Shown here: positions 8,771 to 16,561 of the stretch, in pieces
Layout of the letters: every line of letters starts with the position of its first letter
Numbering within the stretch: the first letter of the stretch is position 1
Assembly: GCA_902363125.1 (NCBI GenBank)
Contig: CABIZD010000004.1
Location: forward strand, 115,475 to 179,474
Length of the DNA: 64,000 nt
DNA from: Coriobacteriaceae bacterium
GTDB lineage: Bacteria > Actinomycetota > Coriobacteriia > Coriobacteriales > Coriobacteriaceae
Reading direction: 5' to 3'
Translations under genes and position numbers: made by a program
The notes under the pieces: model-generated
Database searches by the model: none
What the model saw: only the letters and a program-made list of their open reading frames with translations
Told to the model about the DNA's origin: nothing

Positions 8771-9694
8771 ATGCTCATTGCATTGCAGGGCGCCGTTTCG
8801 CAGGGCGTCCTCTGGGGCATTATGGTGCTTGGCGTGTTTATCACGTTCCGCCTGCTCGACATCCCCGATATGACCTGCGACGGCAGCTTTGCCCTCGGCG
8901 GCTGTGTCTGCGCCGTACTCATCGTCAACAATAACGTCGACCCCTTGCTCGCCGTGCTGGCCGGCATGTGCGCCGGCGCCATCGCGGGCGCCGTCACGGG
9001 CATCTTGACCACCGTCTTTGAGATTCCCGCAATCCTCGCCGGAATCCTTACGCAGATCAGTCTGTGGTCCATCAACCTGCGCATCATGGGCAAGTCCAAC
9101 ACGCCCATCCTTGCCAAGGGCACTATCTTCTCATCCGTCAGCAACATGACGGGCCTGCCGCAGTCCACTGTTGCCATTATCCTAGGCATCGTGCTGGCCG
9201 TGGCCATCGTCGCCATCCTGTACTGGTTCTTTGGCACCGAGATCGGCTCGGCACTGCGTGCCACCGGCAACAACGAGTACATGATCCGCGCCCTGGGCGT
9301 TAACACCAACACCACCAAAATGATCGCCCTCGTGCTCTCCAACGCCCTCATTGGCCTTTCGGGTGCGCTCATCTGCCAGAGCCAGAAGTATGCCGACATT
9401 GGCATGGGCACCGGCGCCATCGTTATCGGTCTTGCCGCCATCGTCATCGGCGAGGTGCTCGGCCGCCTGCTGCCCGGCGGTCTCACGCAGTTCTCCGTCC
9501 GTCTGGCCTCCGCCGTCTTTGGCTCCGTGGTGTACTTCCTCATCCGCGCCATCGTGCTGCAGCTGGGCATGGACGCCAACGACATGAAACTGCTCTCTGC
9601 TGTGATTGTCGCCGTGGCCCTGTGCGTGCCCGTGGTTTGGGAGCGCTATAAGCTCCGCAGCTCCTACACGAAGGGAGATGAGGCAGATGCTTAA
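8771..9694 (+). CDS. ABC transporter permease (BPD_transp_2 type)
   Basis: Membrane subunit of 307 aa in the PF02653 family with about eight to nine hydrophobic segments. The N-terminal GAVSQGVLWGIMVLGVFITFR and GLAAIVIGEVLG segments are typical of the TrpY-like permeases paired with PF04392 receptors. AGGAGG sits 9 bp before the ATG at 8771; another ATG at 8764 is too close to it. Its 3' end overlaps the ATPase gene by 8 bp, so the two are translationally coupled. The membrane protein forms the pore for the solute bound by the preceding lipoprotein. Confidence 0.9.
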   Translation: MLIALQGAVSQGVLWGIMVLGVFITFRLLDIPDMTCDGSFALGGCVCAVLIVNNNVDPLLAVLAGMCAGAIAGAVTGILTTVFEIPAILAGILTQISLWSINLRIMGKSNTPILAKGTIFSSVSNMTGLPQSTVAIILGIVLAVAIVAILYWFFGTEIGSALRATGNNEYMIRALGVNTNTTKMIALVLSNALIGLSGALICQSQKYADIGMGTGAIVIGLAAIVIGEVLGRLLPGGLTQFSVRLASAVFGSVVYFLIRAIVLQLGMDANDMKLLSAVIVAVALCVPVVWERYKLRSSYTKGDEADA

Positions 9695-10481
9695 GCTCTC
9701 GCACGTCAAGAAGACCTTTAACAAGGGCACCGTCACCGAGAAGCGCGCGCTCACCGGCGTCGACCTCACCCTCAACGATGGCGACTTTGTAACCGTGATT
9801 GGCGGCAACGGCGCCGGCAAGTCCACGCTGCTCAATATGATCGCCGGCGTGTATCCGCTCGATTCTGGTGTTATTGAGCTCGACGGCACCGACATCTCGC
9901 GTCTGAGCGAGTCGCAGCGCGCCAAGTACCTGGGCCGTGTGTTCCAGGACCCCATGCGCGGCACCGCAGCCGACATGCAAATTGCCGAAAACCTGGCCCT
10001 CGCCAAGCGCCGCGGCCAGCGTCGCGGTCTTTCGTGGGGCGTCACCAAGGCCGAGAAGGACGAGTACGTTGAACTGCTCAAGCGCCTGGACCTCGGTCTG
10101 GACACGCGTCTCAACGCCAAGGTCGGCCTGCTCTCGGGCGGCCAGCGCCAGGCACTCACCCTGCTGATGGCCACGCTCACCAAGCCGCGCCTGCTGCTGC
10201 TCGACGAGCACACGGCGGCCCTCGACCCCAAGACGGCCTCTAAGGTGCTCAACCTGACCGAGGAGATTGTCGACGAAAACCATCTGACCACGCTCATGGT
10301 TACGCACAACATGAATGACGCCATCCGTCTGGGCAACCGTCTGATCATGATGCACGAGGGCCATGTGATCTACGACGTGGCCGGCGACGAGAAGAAGTCG
10401 CTCACCGTAGCCGACCTGCTGCAGAAGTTCGAGGAGGTCTCGGGCGGCGAGCTCGCCAACGACCGCATGCTGCTGAGCTAA
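9687..10481 (+). CDS. ABC transporter ATP-binding protein
   Basis: ATPase subunit of 264 aa that powers the importer. Walker A is GGNGAGKST (39-47), the signature is LSGGQ (about 149-153), and Walker B is LLLLDE (about 171-176) followed by the H-loop VTHNM. The ATG at 9687 overlaps the permease end and is preceded by AAGGGAG. A GlyRich ParB-like C-terminal extension is absent, so this is a plain single-domain ATPase. Two hairpin repeats follow the stop codon at once and probably terminate the operon. Confidence 0.93.
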   Translation: MLKLSHVKKTFNKGTVTEKRALTGVDLTLNDGDFVTVIGGNGAGKSTLLNMIAGVYPLDSGVIELDGTDISRLSESQRAKYLGRVFQDPMRGTAADMQIAENLALAKRRGQRRGLSWGVTKAEKDEYVELLKRLDLGLDTRLNAKVGLLSGGQRQALTLLMATLTKPRLLLLDEHTAALDPKTASKVLNLTEEIVDENHLTTLMVTHNMNDAIRLGNRLIMMHEGHVIYDVAGDEKKSLTVADLLQKFEEVSGGELANDRMLLS

Positions 10482-10520
10482 AACCTGCCAATAAGGGACA
10501 GGTTTATTTTGGCAGGTTTT
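10481..10520 (+). repeat. GGGACAGG hairpin repeat, copy 1
   Basis: Starts inside the stop codon of the ATPase gene. Arms AAACCTGCCA and TGGCAGGTTT pair around a centre containing AAGGGACAGGTTTATT. It is nearly identical to the reversed copy at 56875-56914 (about 37 of 40 bases) and acts as a likely terminator. Confidence 0.8.
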
Positions 10521-10535
10521 ATCTGGGCAAACGTC

Positions 10536-10575
10536 AAAACCGCCGCAAAGGGACAGACACCTTTGCGGCGGTTTT
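10536..10575 (+). repeat. GGGACAGG hairpin repeat, copy 2
   Basis: Perfect 15-bp stem AAAACCGCCGCAAAG with 10561-10575 and the 10-nt loop GGACAGACAC; ends in TTTT. The same loop type recurs at 11582, 14315, 16328 and 18037 with different but still complementary arms. Confidence 0.8.
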
Positions 10576-10628
10576 CGCATATTATGTCGATAATCCAGCG
10601 TCAGCAGGAACCACTGGTTGAGAACTAA

Positions 10629-10775
10629 GGAAACTGCCACGAGAAGGCTCCTCCCCCGTCTTGCTTGACCGCCGCACTCCTTGCCGGCGTGCTCGCCGGC
10701 GGCCCAGCTTACGCCACCGCGGCCACCCCATCTCAAGTTATCGGCCCGTCCGATGTGATCGGACGGGCTTCTTAG
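10629..10775 (+). pseudogene. Remnant of a secreted protein (signal peptide only)
   Basis: Between the ABC operon and mscS one frame reads like the front of an exported protein: a hydrophobic core (CLTAALLAGVLAGG) and a signal-peptidase site (AYA), then a stop at 10773. There is no start codon in frame after the stop at 10626, and nothing of the mature protein remains. This is best seen as a decayed 5' gene fragment. The rest of the 334-bp gap holds two hairpin repeats and a terminator. Confidence 0.35.
10744..10772 (+). terminator. Terminator before mscS
   Basis: Perfect 11-bp stem GCCCGTCCGAT (10744-10754) with 10758-10768, 3-nt loop, then TTCTT. Confidence 0.75.
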
Positions 10776-10815
10776 TGGGTATCATGGTTAGACGATCATG
10801 AGGAGGTTTCCCTAC

Positions 10816-11583
10816 ATGGAATTGTTTGAACCGATTCTTCATTTCTTTGAGCAGCGCTGGGTCCACAACATCATCTGGGCCGTCATCTTGGTAATAGTCA
10901 CCGCCATCGCCGCCAAGGTGGCATCCAAGACCCTGCGCCACCTACTCAACCGAGACGACAACCCGCTTCCCGCATCGAGCATCTTCATCAACATCGCGCG
11001 TGCCGTCATCTGGATGATCGGCGGCAGCTTTATCCTCGACAACTGCTTTGGCATTAACGCAAACGCGCTCGTCGCCGCTCTTGGCGTCGGCGGCATCGCC
11101 ATCTCGCTCGGCTTTCAGGACACGCTATCAAACCTTATCGGCGGCATGCAAGTGACCTTTATGGGCATCATCAAGCCCGGCGACAATATCGAGGTCGGCG
11201 GCGTGTCGGGCGTGGTCCAGGACATCACTTGGCGCCACACGACCATCGAGGACGCCTGCGGACAGACCATCATCGTCCCCAACTCCAACATCTCCAAGAA
11301 CACACTCGTGCACCTCATGCCCTTTGGACGCGTTGTCGTTCCCGTCGCGGTGAAGGACACGTCAAAGTGGGACTCGCTCGATGCGCTGGCAGACGAGCTC
11401 GCCTGTGCCACCAAGGTCGCCGTTTCACCCATCTCGGGCTTTGACAAGGAACCCTACGTGCTCTTTAGCGAGATCGGCGACTTTGGCATTAAGGGTAAGA
11501 TCATCTTTATCGTCAGTGACGACAGCACCACCTTTACGGCAGCCGACGCCTGCATCCGCGCCATCGCCCCCATCATCGCCTAA
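10816..11583 (+). CDS. mscS: Small-conductance mechanosensitive channel, MscS family
   Basis: Membrane channel of 255 aa that releases solutes on hypo-osmotic shock. Three hydrophobic helices come first; the pore helix TM3 contains the Gly/Ala-rich ALVAALGVGGIAISLGFQ, followed by the beta domain motif GDNIEVGGVSGVV and IIVPNSNISKN, both diagnostic of the family. The length is close to E. coli MscS. ATG at 10816 is chosen because AGGAGG lies 9 bp ahead; an ATG at 10798 precedes that site. It is a single gene, and a hairpin repeat starts in its stop codon. Confidence 0.95.
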   Translation: MELFEPILHFFEQRWVHNIIWAVILVIVTAIAAKVASKTLRHLLNRDDNPLPASSIFINIARAVIWMIGGSFILDNCFGINANALVAALGVGGIAISLGFQDTLSNLIGGMQVTFMGIIKPGDNIEVGGVSGVVQDITWRHTTIEDACGQTIIVPNSNISKNTLVHLMPFGRVVVPVAVKDTSKWDSLDALADELACATKVAVSPISGFDKEPYVLFSEIGDFGIKGKIIFIVSDDSTTFTAADACIRAIAPIIA

Positions 11584-11621
11584 AACCACCGCAAAGGGGA
11601 CAGGCACCTTTGTGGTGGTTT
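11582..11621 (+). repeat. GGGACAGG hairpin repeat, copy 3
   Basis: Begins within the mscS stop codon. Arms at 11582-11597 and 11607-11621 (AAAACCACC with GGTGGTTT) flank the loop GGACAGGCA. Likely terminator. Confidence 0.8.
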
Positions 11622-11677
11622 CGCATCGTGGTACCATGGTTCATATCGTTGTTTAAACGACTAAGGGAGTAGACACC

Positions 11678-13600
11678 ATGGAAGAGGCCTATCGTCAAGC
11701 GCGCAAGCGCGGCGAACAGGGACGCCGTCGCGCCATCAGCCAAAGCGAGCATCCATATCTTACGGACCTCGACAGCTTGGTCGCCCAGCTTCCCTACGGG
11801 CAGCGCGAGAACATCGGCCTGCGGGACATTCCGCTCGAAATGGTCGTCGGCACGGTTACCAAAGGTCGCCAGTCCGCCTTTTCGTGTAACTTTATGCCGC
11901 TGCTCCCCTGGAATACCGAATTCGCCCGCAAATGGTCCAACCTCTACGATATCCAAATCTCCGAGGGCTACCGCGACCCCATCATCGTCACCGAGTTCAT
12001 GCACCGCTTTTACGTCCAAGAGGGCAACAAGCGTGTCAGCGTCCTCAAATTCCTTGACGCTCCGACGGTTTCGGCCAAGGTGACGCGTCTGTACCCCGGT
12101 AAGTGGGATTCCGTCGAGAGCCGCCTGTACGGTGAGTTTTGCGCCTTTTGGTACGTATGCCCCCTGTACGAGATTGAGTTTTCGCGCGAGGGCAGCTACG
12201 AGATGCTTGCCAAAATGCTCGGCCAAGATCTTGTCGAAAAATGGCCTCAAAAGAAGGTCGACTACCTACGTCACACCTTCCTGCTCTTTAAGCGCGCCTA
12301 TCTTCGCGCGGGCGGCGACCACTTGGACATTACGCCTGCCGATGCCATGCTCGTCTACCTCAACGTCTACAACCAGGACCGTCTGCTGGATACGCCGACG
12401 GATATCGTCGTCAACCGTCTGTGCAAGATTTGGCGCGAGCTTGTCATTGCCGGCAAAAGCGACGAGGACAAAGTCGATCTTGTCGAAGCGCCGCAGCCCA
12501 ACGAGAAAGAGGGCGCACCGACAAAAGCTACCTCGGGCGTGCTCAACTTCTTTATGAGCAAGACCGTCTACTCCACTGCCAATCCCATGCGAATCGCCTT
12601 TATCCACGAGTTTCCCTGTGCCACGTCGAGCTGGGACAGCCTACACGACCAGGGCCGCCGGTATCTTGATGAGCACTTTGGCGGCATCGTGCGCACCGAG
12701 GCGTTCGAGGACTGCCACGATTCGGACGTGTTCTACGCCGCCGTCGAGACAGCCGTAAAGCACGGGGCGAACGTCATCTTCTCGACCTCACACCGGCTCA
12801 TGGAATACACGCTCAGGGCGTCAGTCGAGTATCCCCAGGTGCGGTTCCTTAACTGCTCAATCGGCCTTCCCCACCAAAGCGTCCGCTCGTACTTTGGAAA
12901 GATGTACGAGGCCAAGTTCCTACTGGGCGCCCTTGCCGCCAGCATGGCCGACAACCACCGTATTGGCTACCATGCGTCGGTCTTCGCCTCGGGCGCGCTG
13001 AGCGAAATCAACGCCTTCGCTATCGGTGCCTCGCTGCTCGACCCTCGTGCGCAGATTATCCTCACTTGGGGAGATGTTCCCGCCGGCGGTCTTGCCGAAG
13101 CCATGTGTCGCGAGGGCGTGAGCGTCATGACCGGCGCCGATATGTCCAAGTCTCTCGAGGACCCCACCGCCTACGGGCTTCACCGTCTGGTAAACGGCAA
13201 GGAAGCTACCGGTATTGCTATGCCGGTATGGAACTGGGGCCGTTACTACGAACTCATCGTACGCAGCCTACTGCACGGCACATGGGACGAGACCGCCGAT
13301 GACCAGCAGGTGCGCGCCGTCAACTACTGGTACGGTATGAGCTCCGGCGTCATCGATATTCGCTACGCTCCGGGCCTACCCTATCAGACGCGTAAACTTG
13401 TGCAGCTGCTTCGCAACGGCATTGTCGAGGGCTCCATCAACCCATTTGGCGGCGAGCTCCACAGCCAGGACGGCGTGGTTCAGATTGAGGGCTTCCCTCC
13501 CCTGCCGAGTACGCAGCTTGTCGAGATGAACTGGCTGGCTGACAACGTTATAGGCTCGATTCCGCAGCTCGATAACGAGCCGGAGGTCCGTGCCCTATGA
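11678..13600 (+). CDS. ParB-like/BMP-domain fusion protein
   Basis: A 640-aa protein without signal peptide or lipobox. Residues about 90-145 resemble the ParB/sulfiredoxin fold (DPIIVTEFMHRFYVQEGNKR). After a charged linker near 280, residues about 305-600 match the BMP family (PF02608) of nucleoside-binding receptors, with an ordered set of Rossmann strands (MRIAFIHEF, VIFSTSHR, VRFLNCSIGL, RIGYHAS). BMP proteins normally work outside the cell, so a cytoplasmic version points to ligand sensing rather than transport. Its last codons overlap the phosphoesterase start (ATGA), so the two are made together. Start ATG at 11678 follows GGGAGT. Function unknown. Confidence 0.75.
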   Translation: MEEAYRQARKRGEQGRRRAISQSEHPYLTDLDSLVAQLPYGQRENIGLRDIPLEMVVGTVTKGRQSAFSCNFMPLLPWNTEFARKWSNLYDIQISEGYRDPIIVTEFMHRFYVQEGNKRVSVLKFLDAPTVSAKVTRLYPGKWDSVESRLYGEFCAFWYVCPLYEIEFSREGSYEMLAKMLGQDLVEKWPQKKVDYLRHTFLLFKRAYLRAGGDHLDITPADAMLVYLNVYNQDRLLDTPTDIVVNRLCKIWRELVIAGKSDEDKVDLVEAPQPNEKEGAPTKATSGVLNFFMSKTVYSTANPMRIAFIHEFPCATSSWDSLHDQGRRYLDEHFGGIVRTEAFEDCHDSDVFYAAVETAVKHGANVIFSTSHRLMEYTLRASVEYPQVRFLNCSIGLPHQSVRSYFGKMYEAKFLLGALAASMADNHRIGYHASVFASGALSEINAFAIGASLLDPRAQIILTWGDVPAGGLAEAMCREGVSVMTGADMSKSLEDPTAYGLHRLVNGKEATGIAMPVWNWGRYYELIVRSLLHGTWDETADDQQVRAVNYWYGMSSGVIDIRYAPGLPYQTRKLVQLLRNGIVEGSINPFGGELHSQDGVVQIEGFPPLPSTQLVEMNWLADNVIGSIPQLDNEPEVRAL

Positions 13601-14307
13601 ATATCCTAGCCATTGCCGATGTAGAGGAGCGCTGCCTGTGGGAATGTTTTCGCAAGGAGCGCTTTGAGGACGTTGACCTGATTCTATCCGCAGGCGACCT
13701 GGATCCGGACTATCTTGAGTTTTTGGTCACTGTCATCAACAAACCGCTTGTGTACGTTCGTGGCAACCACGACGACCGCTACGCGCGCCATGCACCGGGC
13801 GGGTGCATTTGTGTTGAGGACAGCGTATATGTGTACCGAGGTATTCGCATTGCGGGTCTGGGCGGTTCCATGCGCTACTGCGACGGCGCGAACATGTATA
13901 CCGAGCGCGAGATGGCAAAACGCATGCGCAAGCTATCGCGAAAAATCGCACTGGTAGACGGATGCGATATTCTACTTACCCATGCACCCGTCGCAGGCAT
14001 GGGCGACCTGGACGACCTGCCGCATCGAGGATTCGAGTGCTTTAATGCGGCTCTTGAGTCTTGGGGTCCCGACTATATGATTCACGGGCATGTGCACCAA
14101 AGCTACGGCCCCAACTTTCAACGCGAGCGCCAACACCCATGCGGAACGAAGATTGTCAACGCCTGCGGCTATACCAAGATCGAAATTGACGAGGCGCGCT
14201 ACCCCACGCGCGGTTGGAAGGCCGCTTGGCTCAACTCGCAAACCATGCGCCGCGAGCTCAAACGCCACGAAGCAATCGAGTCTTCAACCGCCAGAACCCC
14301 CTGGTAA
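13597..14307 (+). CDS. Calcineurin-like metallophosphoesterase
   Basis: Predicted cytoplasmic phosphoesterase of 236 aa. The metal-binding motifs GDLDPDY, GNHDD, THAP and GHVH appear in family order. The first motif is atypical: where DxH is expected it reads ADVEE, so one metal-ligand His is missing or replaced. The ATGA overlap with the BMP-fusion gene means translational coupling and a joint role, possibly a nucleotide or nucleoside response pair. A hairpin repeat follows 8 bp after the stop. Substrate unknown. Confidence 0.85.
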   Translation: MNILAIADVEERCLWECFRKERFEDVDLILSAGDLDPDYLEFLVTVINKPLVYVRGNHDDRYARHAPGGCICVEDSVYVYRGIRIAGLGGSMRYCDGANMYTEREMAKRMRKLSRKIALVDGCDILLTHAPVAGMGDLDDLPHRGFECFNAALESWGPDYMIHGHVHQSYGPNFQRERQHPCGTKIVNACGYTKIEIDEARYPTRGWKAAWLNSQTMRRELKRHEAIESSTARTPW

Positions 14308-14314
14308 CTGCCAA

Positions 14315-14375
14315 CAACCACCACGAAGGGGATAGGCACCTTTATGGTGGTTTTGCTGACTCGTCCGACCTGTCC
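14315..14375 (+). repeat. GGGACAGG hairpin repeat, copy 4, with shared tail
   Basis: Arms CAACCACCACGAAGG and CCTTTATGGTGGTTTTG around GGATAGGCA, followed by the 21-bp tail at 14355-14375 that is identical to 16370-16390. This shows the repeat unit is about 61 bp in these two copies. Confidence 0.8.
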
Positions 14376-14421
14376 ATCACGGTGCTTGTGTAATTAACGA
14401 GAACACTCATTGTTTTGTAAG

Positions 14422-14447
14422 GACGGCGCTCACGTGCCGTCTTTTTT
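14422..14447 (+). terminator. Strong terminator upstream of the sigma-factor gene
   Basis: GACGGC pairs with GCCGTC, followed by TTTTTT. It stands about 115 bp after the previous gene and 90 bp before the next, so it may end the phosphoesterase transcript or attenuate a leader of the sigma operon. Confidence 0.75.
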
Positions 14448-14538
14448 GTCAACTTATGCAGTCTCGACCGTGTTGTATGTAGAGGGACCTCGCGAGACGC
14501 CTTCCCTATATCCACCACGACCAATTGGAGGTGACACT

Positions 14539-15099
14539 ATGCCTGCACGCCGTAACCGCAATAGCACGCTCCGATGCGATGCCGATCAGATCGAGCGGGA
14601 AGCAAAGCGCTTGGTCGACACGTATTCCGACCTCATCCTTCGATTGTGCTATTCGGCCCTTGGATCCGCTGACGACGCTCAAGACATCTGCCAGGACACG
14701 CTGATCAAGATTCTCCAACGCACTCAACCGTTCGACTCGCTCGAACACGAACGTGCTTGGGTGATCCGAGTCGCACTGAACGCATGTCGCGATATCGGCC
14801 GTACGCACGCGAATCACCCGGTTGTCGACCTCGATTCGCTCCCCGATTTCTGCGCACCCGTAACACATACCGAGCAAGAATTCGCGCAACGCGACTGCGC
14901 CATTCTTTCCGCTGTCACGGCCCTGCCTCAAGCACAGCGCATCGCCATCTTTTTGCACTACTACGCAGGCATGAGCATCAGGGAAATCGCAGACGCCGTT
15001 CACGCGACGCCAGCTGCAACCGCCCAGCACCTTAGCCGCGGACGTGCGTCACTTCGGCTTTCCTTGAAAGGAGACCACAATGACTACGAATTCGAATGA
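14539..15099 (+). CDS. ECF-type RNA polymerase sigma factor
   Basis: Sigma-70 family factor of 186 aa with only region 2 (about 25-95; YSALGSADDAQDICQDTLIK) and region 4 (about 130-180; ALPQAQRIAIFLHYYAGMS). It redirects RNA polymerase to a small regulon, probably envelope or antimicrobial stress given its partner. ATG at 14539 follows TTGGAGGTGACACT. The gene overlaps the next one by 20 bp, the standard sigma/anti-sigma arrangement. GC and codon use are a little lower than in neighbouring housekeeping genes. Confidence 0.9.
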   Translation: MPARRNRNSTLRCDADQIEREAKRLVDTYSDLILRLCYSALGSADDAQDICQDTLIKILQRTQPFDSLEHERAWVIRVALNACRDIGRTHANHPVVDLDSLPDFCAPVTHTEQEFAQRDCAILSAVTALPQAQRIAIFLHYYAGMSIREIADAVHATPAATAQHLSRGRASLRLSLKGDHNDYEFE

Positions 15100-16210
15100 C
15101 TATCGCCACGCCCTGGAGCACATTTCGTTTACCGATAATGCGAAGCAGCACATGGCAAACTCGATTGCTCAGTCCGTCGCCTCAAGCGATGCGGCGACCG
15201 CTCAAAGCAACTTTAATGGCACGCGACGCAAGCCGCGCATCGCCCGCCATCCCGTAAGAACAGTCGCTCGCATTGCCGCCGTAACGGCAGTCCTCGCTAT
15301 CGTCATTGGAGGCGCTGGCACGGCTATGGCAACAGGCGTCCTGCCGCTTCCTTCTGACATGCTTTCCGACATCTTTGACGGACCTGCTTCTCAAACCGAG
15401 ATCATCGACCGTATTGGCCGGCCCGTCGGTGCTAACTGCTCCAACAACGGAGTCACCGTGACCGCCGACGCCATCATGGGCGACAAGGATATGGTTACCA
15501 TCGCCTATACGCTTACGTTCGACGATCCCGCTGCCCTGAAAAAGCTTTCCGAGCCGGGCGAGAACGGAACTATCGCCGGAAGTGTCGATGGAAACGTATA
15601 CGTTGATGGTGAGCATGGCGGCCAAGGCCAATCATGGCTCATTGACAAGAACCCCAATGACTCCAGCATTCAATACTTTGCACAGTTCAGCGTTGAATCA
15701 CCCGGCCTTATGGGCAGGACCGTCCGCACGCATATCAACTCTCTCGTTGTGCCACGTGCTGGCAAAGAGCTTCCCGAGTATAAGAAAATACTTACGGGCC
15801 CATGGGATCTTAAGTTCCAGCTGAATTACGAAGATACATCCGTTACGATTCCCGCGCCCAAATCGGTCAACTTTAACGGCACCAAGGCGACGATTCAAGA
15901 GGCCACCGTATCCTGCGTTGGCGTTTCAGTCCGCTACAACATAGATCGTTCCATCGAACACGACAACAACAGCGGCAAGATGTCTCAAAACATGGAGGAG
16001 TCTATGGATGCCGTTGGCAACATACCCCTCATCGTGACGTTCAAAGACGGTCATGTTGAGGACGCAACCAGCCACAGCGGCTATTTCGCAAATAAACTGG
16101 ATAACGGCACCACTGATGTCCACAAGACCTGGCCGTTCTCGCAAGTTTGTGACACAGACAAGATTGCAAGCGTACAAATTGGCGATACGGTCATTCCCAT
16201 GAATTCGTAA
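15080..16210 (+). CDS. Membrane anti-sigma factor, DUF4179-like
   Basis: A 376-aa protein with a short cytoplasmic N-terminal part, one membrane segment at about 60-85 (TVARIAAVTAVLAIVIGGAG), and a large extracytoplasmic domain rich in beta strands (NGVTVTADAIMGDKDMVTIA). This is the layout of DUF4179 proteins, which sit next to ECF sigma factors and hold them at the membrane. It lacks the Zn-binding HxxxCxxC of classic ZAS anti-sigmas. The start codon lies inside the sigma gene behind GGAGACC, so expression is coupled. What releases the sigma factor is unknown. Confidence 0.85.
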   Translation: MTTNSNDYRHALEHISFTDNAKQHMANSIAQSVASSDAATAQSNFNGTRRKPRIARHPVRTVARIAAVTAVLAIVIGGAGTAMATGVLPLPSDMLSDIFDGPASQTEIIDRIGRPVGANCSNNGVTVTADAIMGDKDMVTIAYTLTFDDPAALKKLSEPGENGTIAGSVDGNVYVDGEHGGQGQSWLIDKNPNDSSIQYFAQFSVESPGLMGRTVRTHINSLVVPRAGKELPEYKKILTGPWDLKFQLNYEDTSVTIPAPKSVNFNGTKATIQEATVSCVGVSVRYNIDRSIEHDNNSGKMSQNMEESMDAVGNIPLIVTFKDGHVEDATSHSGYFANKLDNGTTDVHKTWPFSQVCDTDKIASVQIGDTVIPMNS

Positions 16211-16327
16211 CGCTACGCGGCTCGTATATGCACCCGGTTCCGCACTTCGCGTCTAAAGATGCGCTGTCATCGAGCAGCGTGAGCGCAAGGCCGCCCGTAT
16301 GGTCGGCTGGGAACACCTCGTTGCGCT

Positions 16328-16390
16328 AAAAACCACCACGAAGGGGACCGGCACCTTTGTGGTGGTTTTGCTGACTCGTCCGACCTGTCC
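16328..16390 (+). repeat. GGGACAGG hairpin repeat, copy 5, with shared tail
   Basis: Arms AAAACCACCACGAAGG and CCTTTGTGGTGGTTTT with loop GGACCGGCA, then the 21-bp tail (16370-16390) shared with 14355-14375. It directly abuts the 40-bp-period array. Confidence 0.8.
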
Positions 16391-16400
16391 CAACGGTTTG

Positions 16401-16535
16401 TCTCAATCTGTAACAGGTAGGGCCCAAATAATCGGTTAGCTGTTACAGATCGAGACAGACCACGGATGCTCAGCCGAAAATCTCAATCTGTAACAGGCAG
16501 GAACAATTTTGCCCCTTAGATGTTACAGATTGAGA
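16401..16535. repeat. Alternating 15-bp repeats at exact 40-bp period, array A
   Basis: TCTCAATCTGTAACA occurs at 16401 and 16481, and its inverse (TGTTACAGATYGAGA) at 16441 and 16521. All four starts are exactly 40 bp apart, and the three 25-bp spacers differ. The geometry is identical to the array at 27055-27189. Read as RNA it gives two hairpins with 15-bp stems and 25-nt loops. It lies between convergent genes. Confidence 0.9.
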
Positions 16536-16561
16536 TATTTGACAGCTTGAATCGGCATCGC

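Larger units (their letters stand above)
16211..16561. other. Repeat-filled gap between convergent genes
   Basis: This 351-bp stretch holds no gene. 16253-16330 reads in one frame as a 25-codon protein-like stretch (RERKAARMVGWEHLVALK) without start or partner, perhaps a gene tail. The rest is one GGGACAGG hairpin and the 40-bp-period array. Confidence 0.5.

Noticed and set aside
16401..16535. CRISPR array
   Set aside because: Repeats alternate in orientation, are only 15 bp, come in fours, and no cas genes are near. The same holds for 27055-27189.
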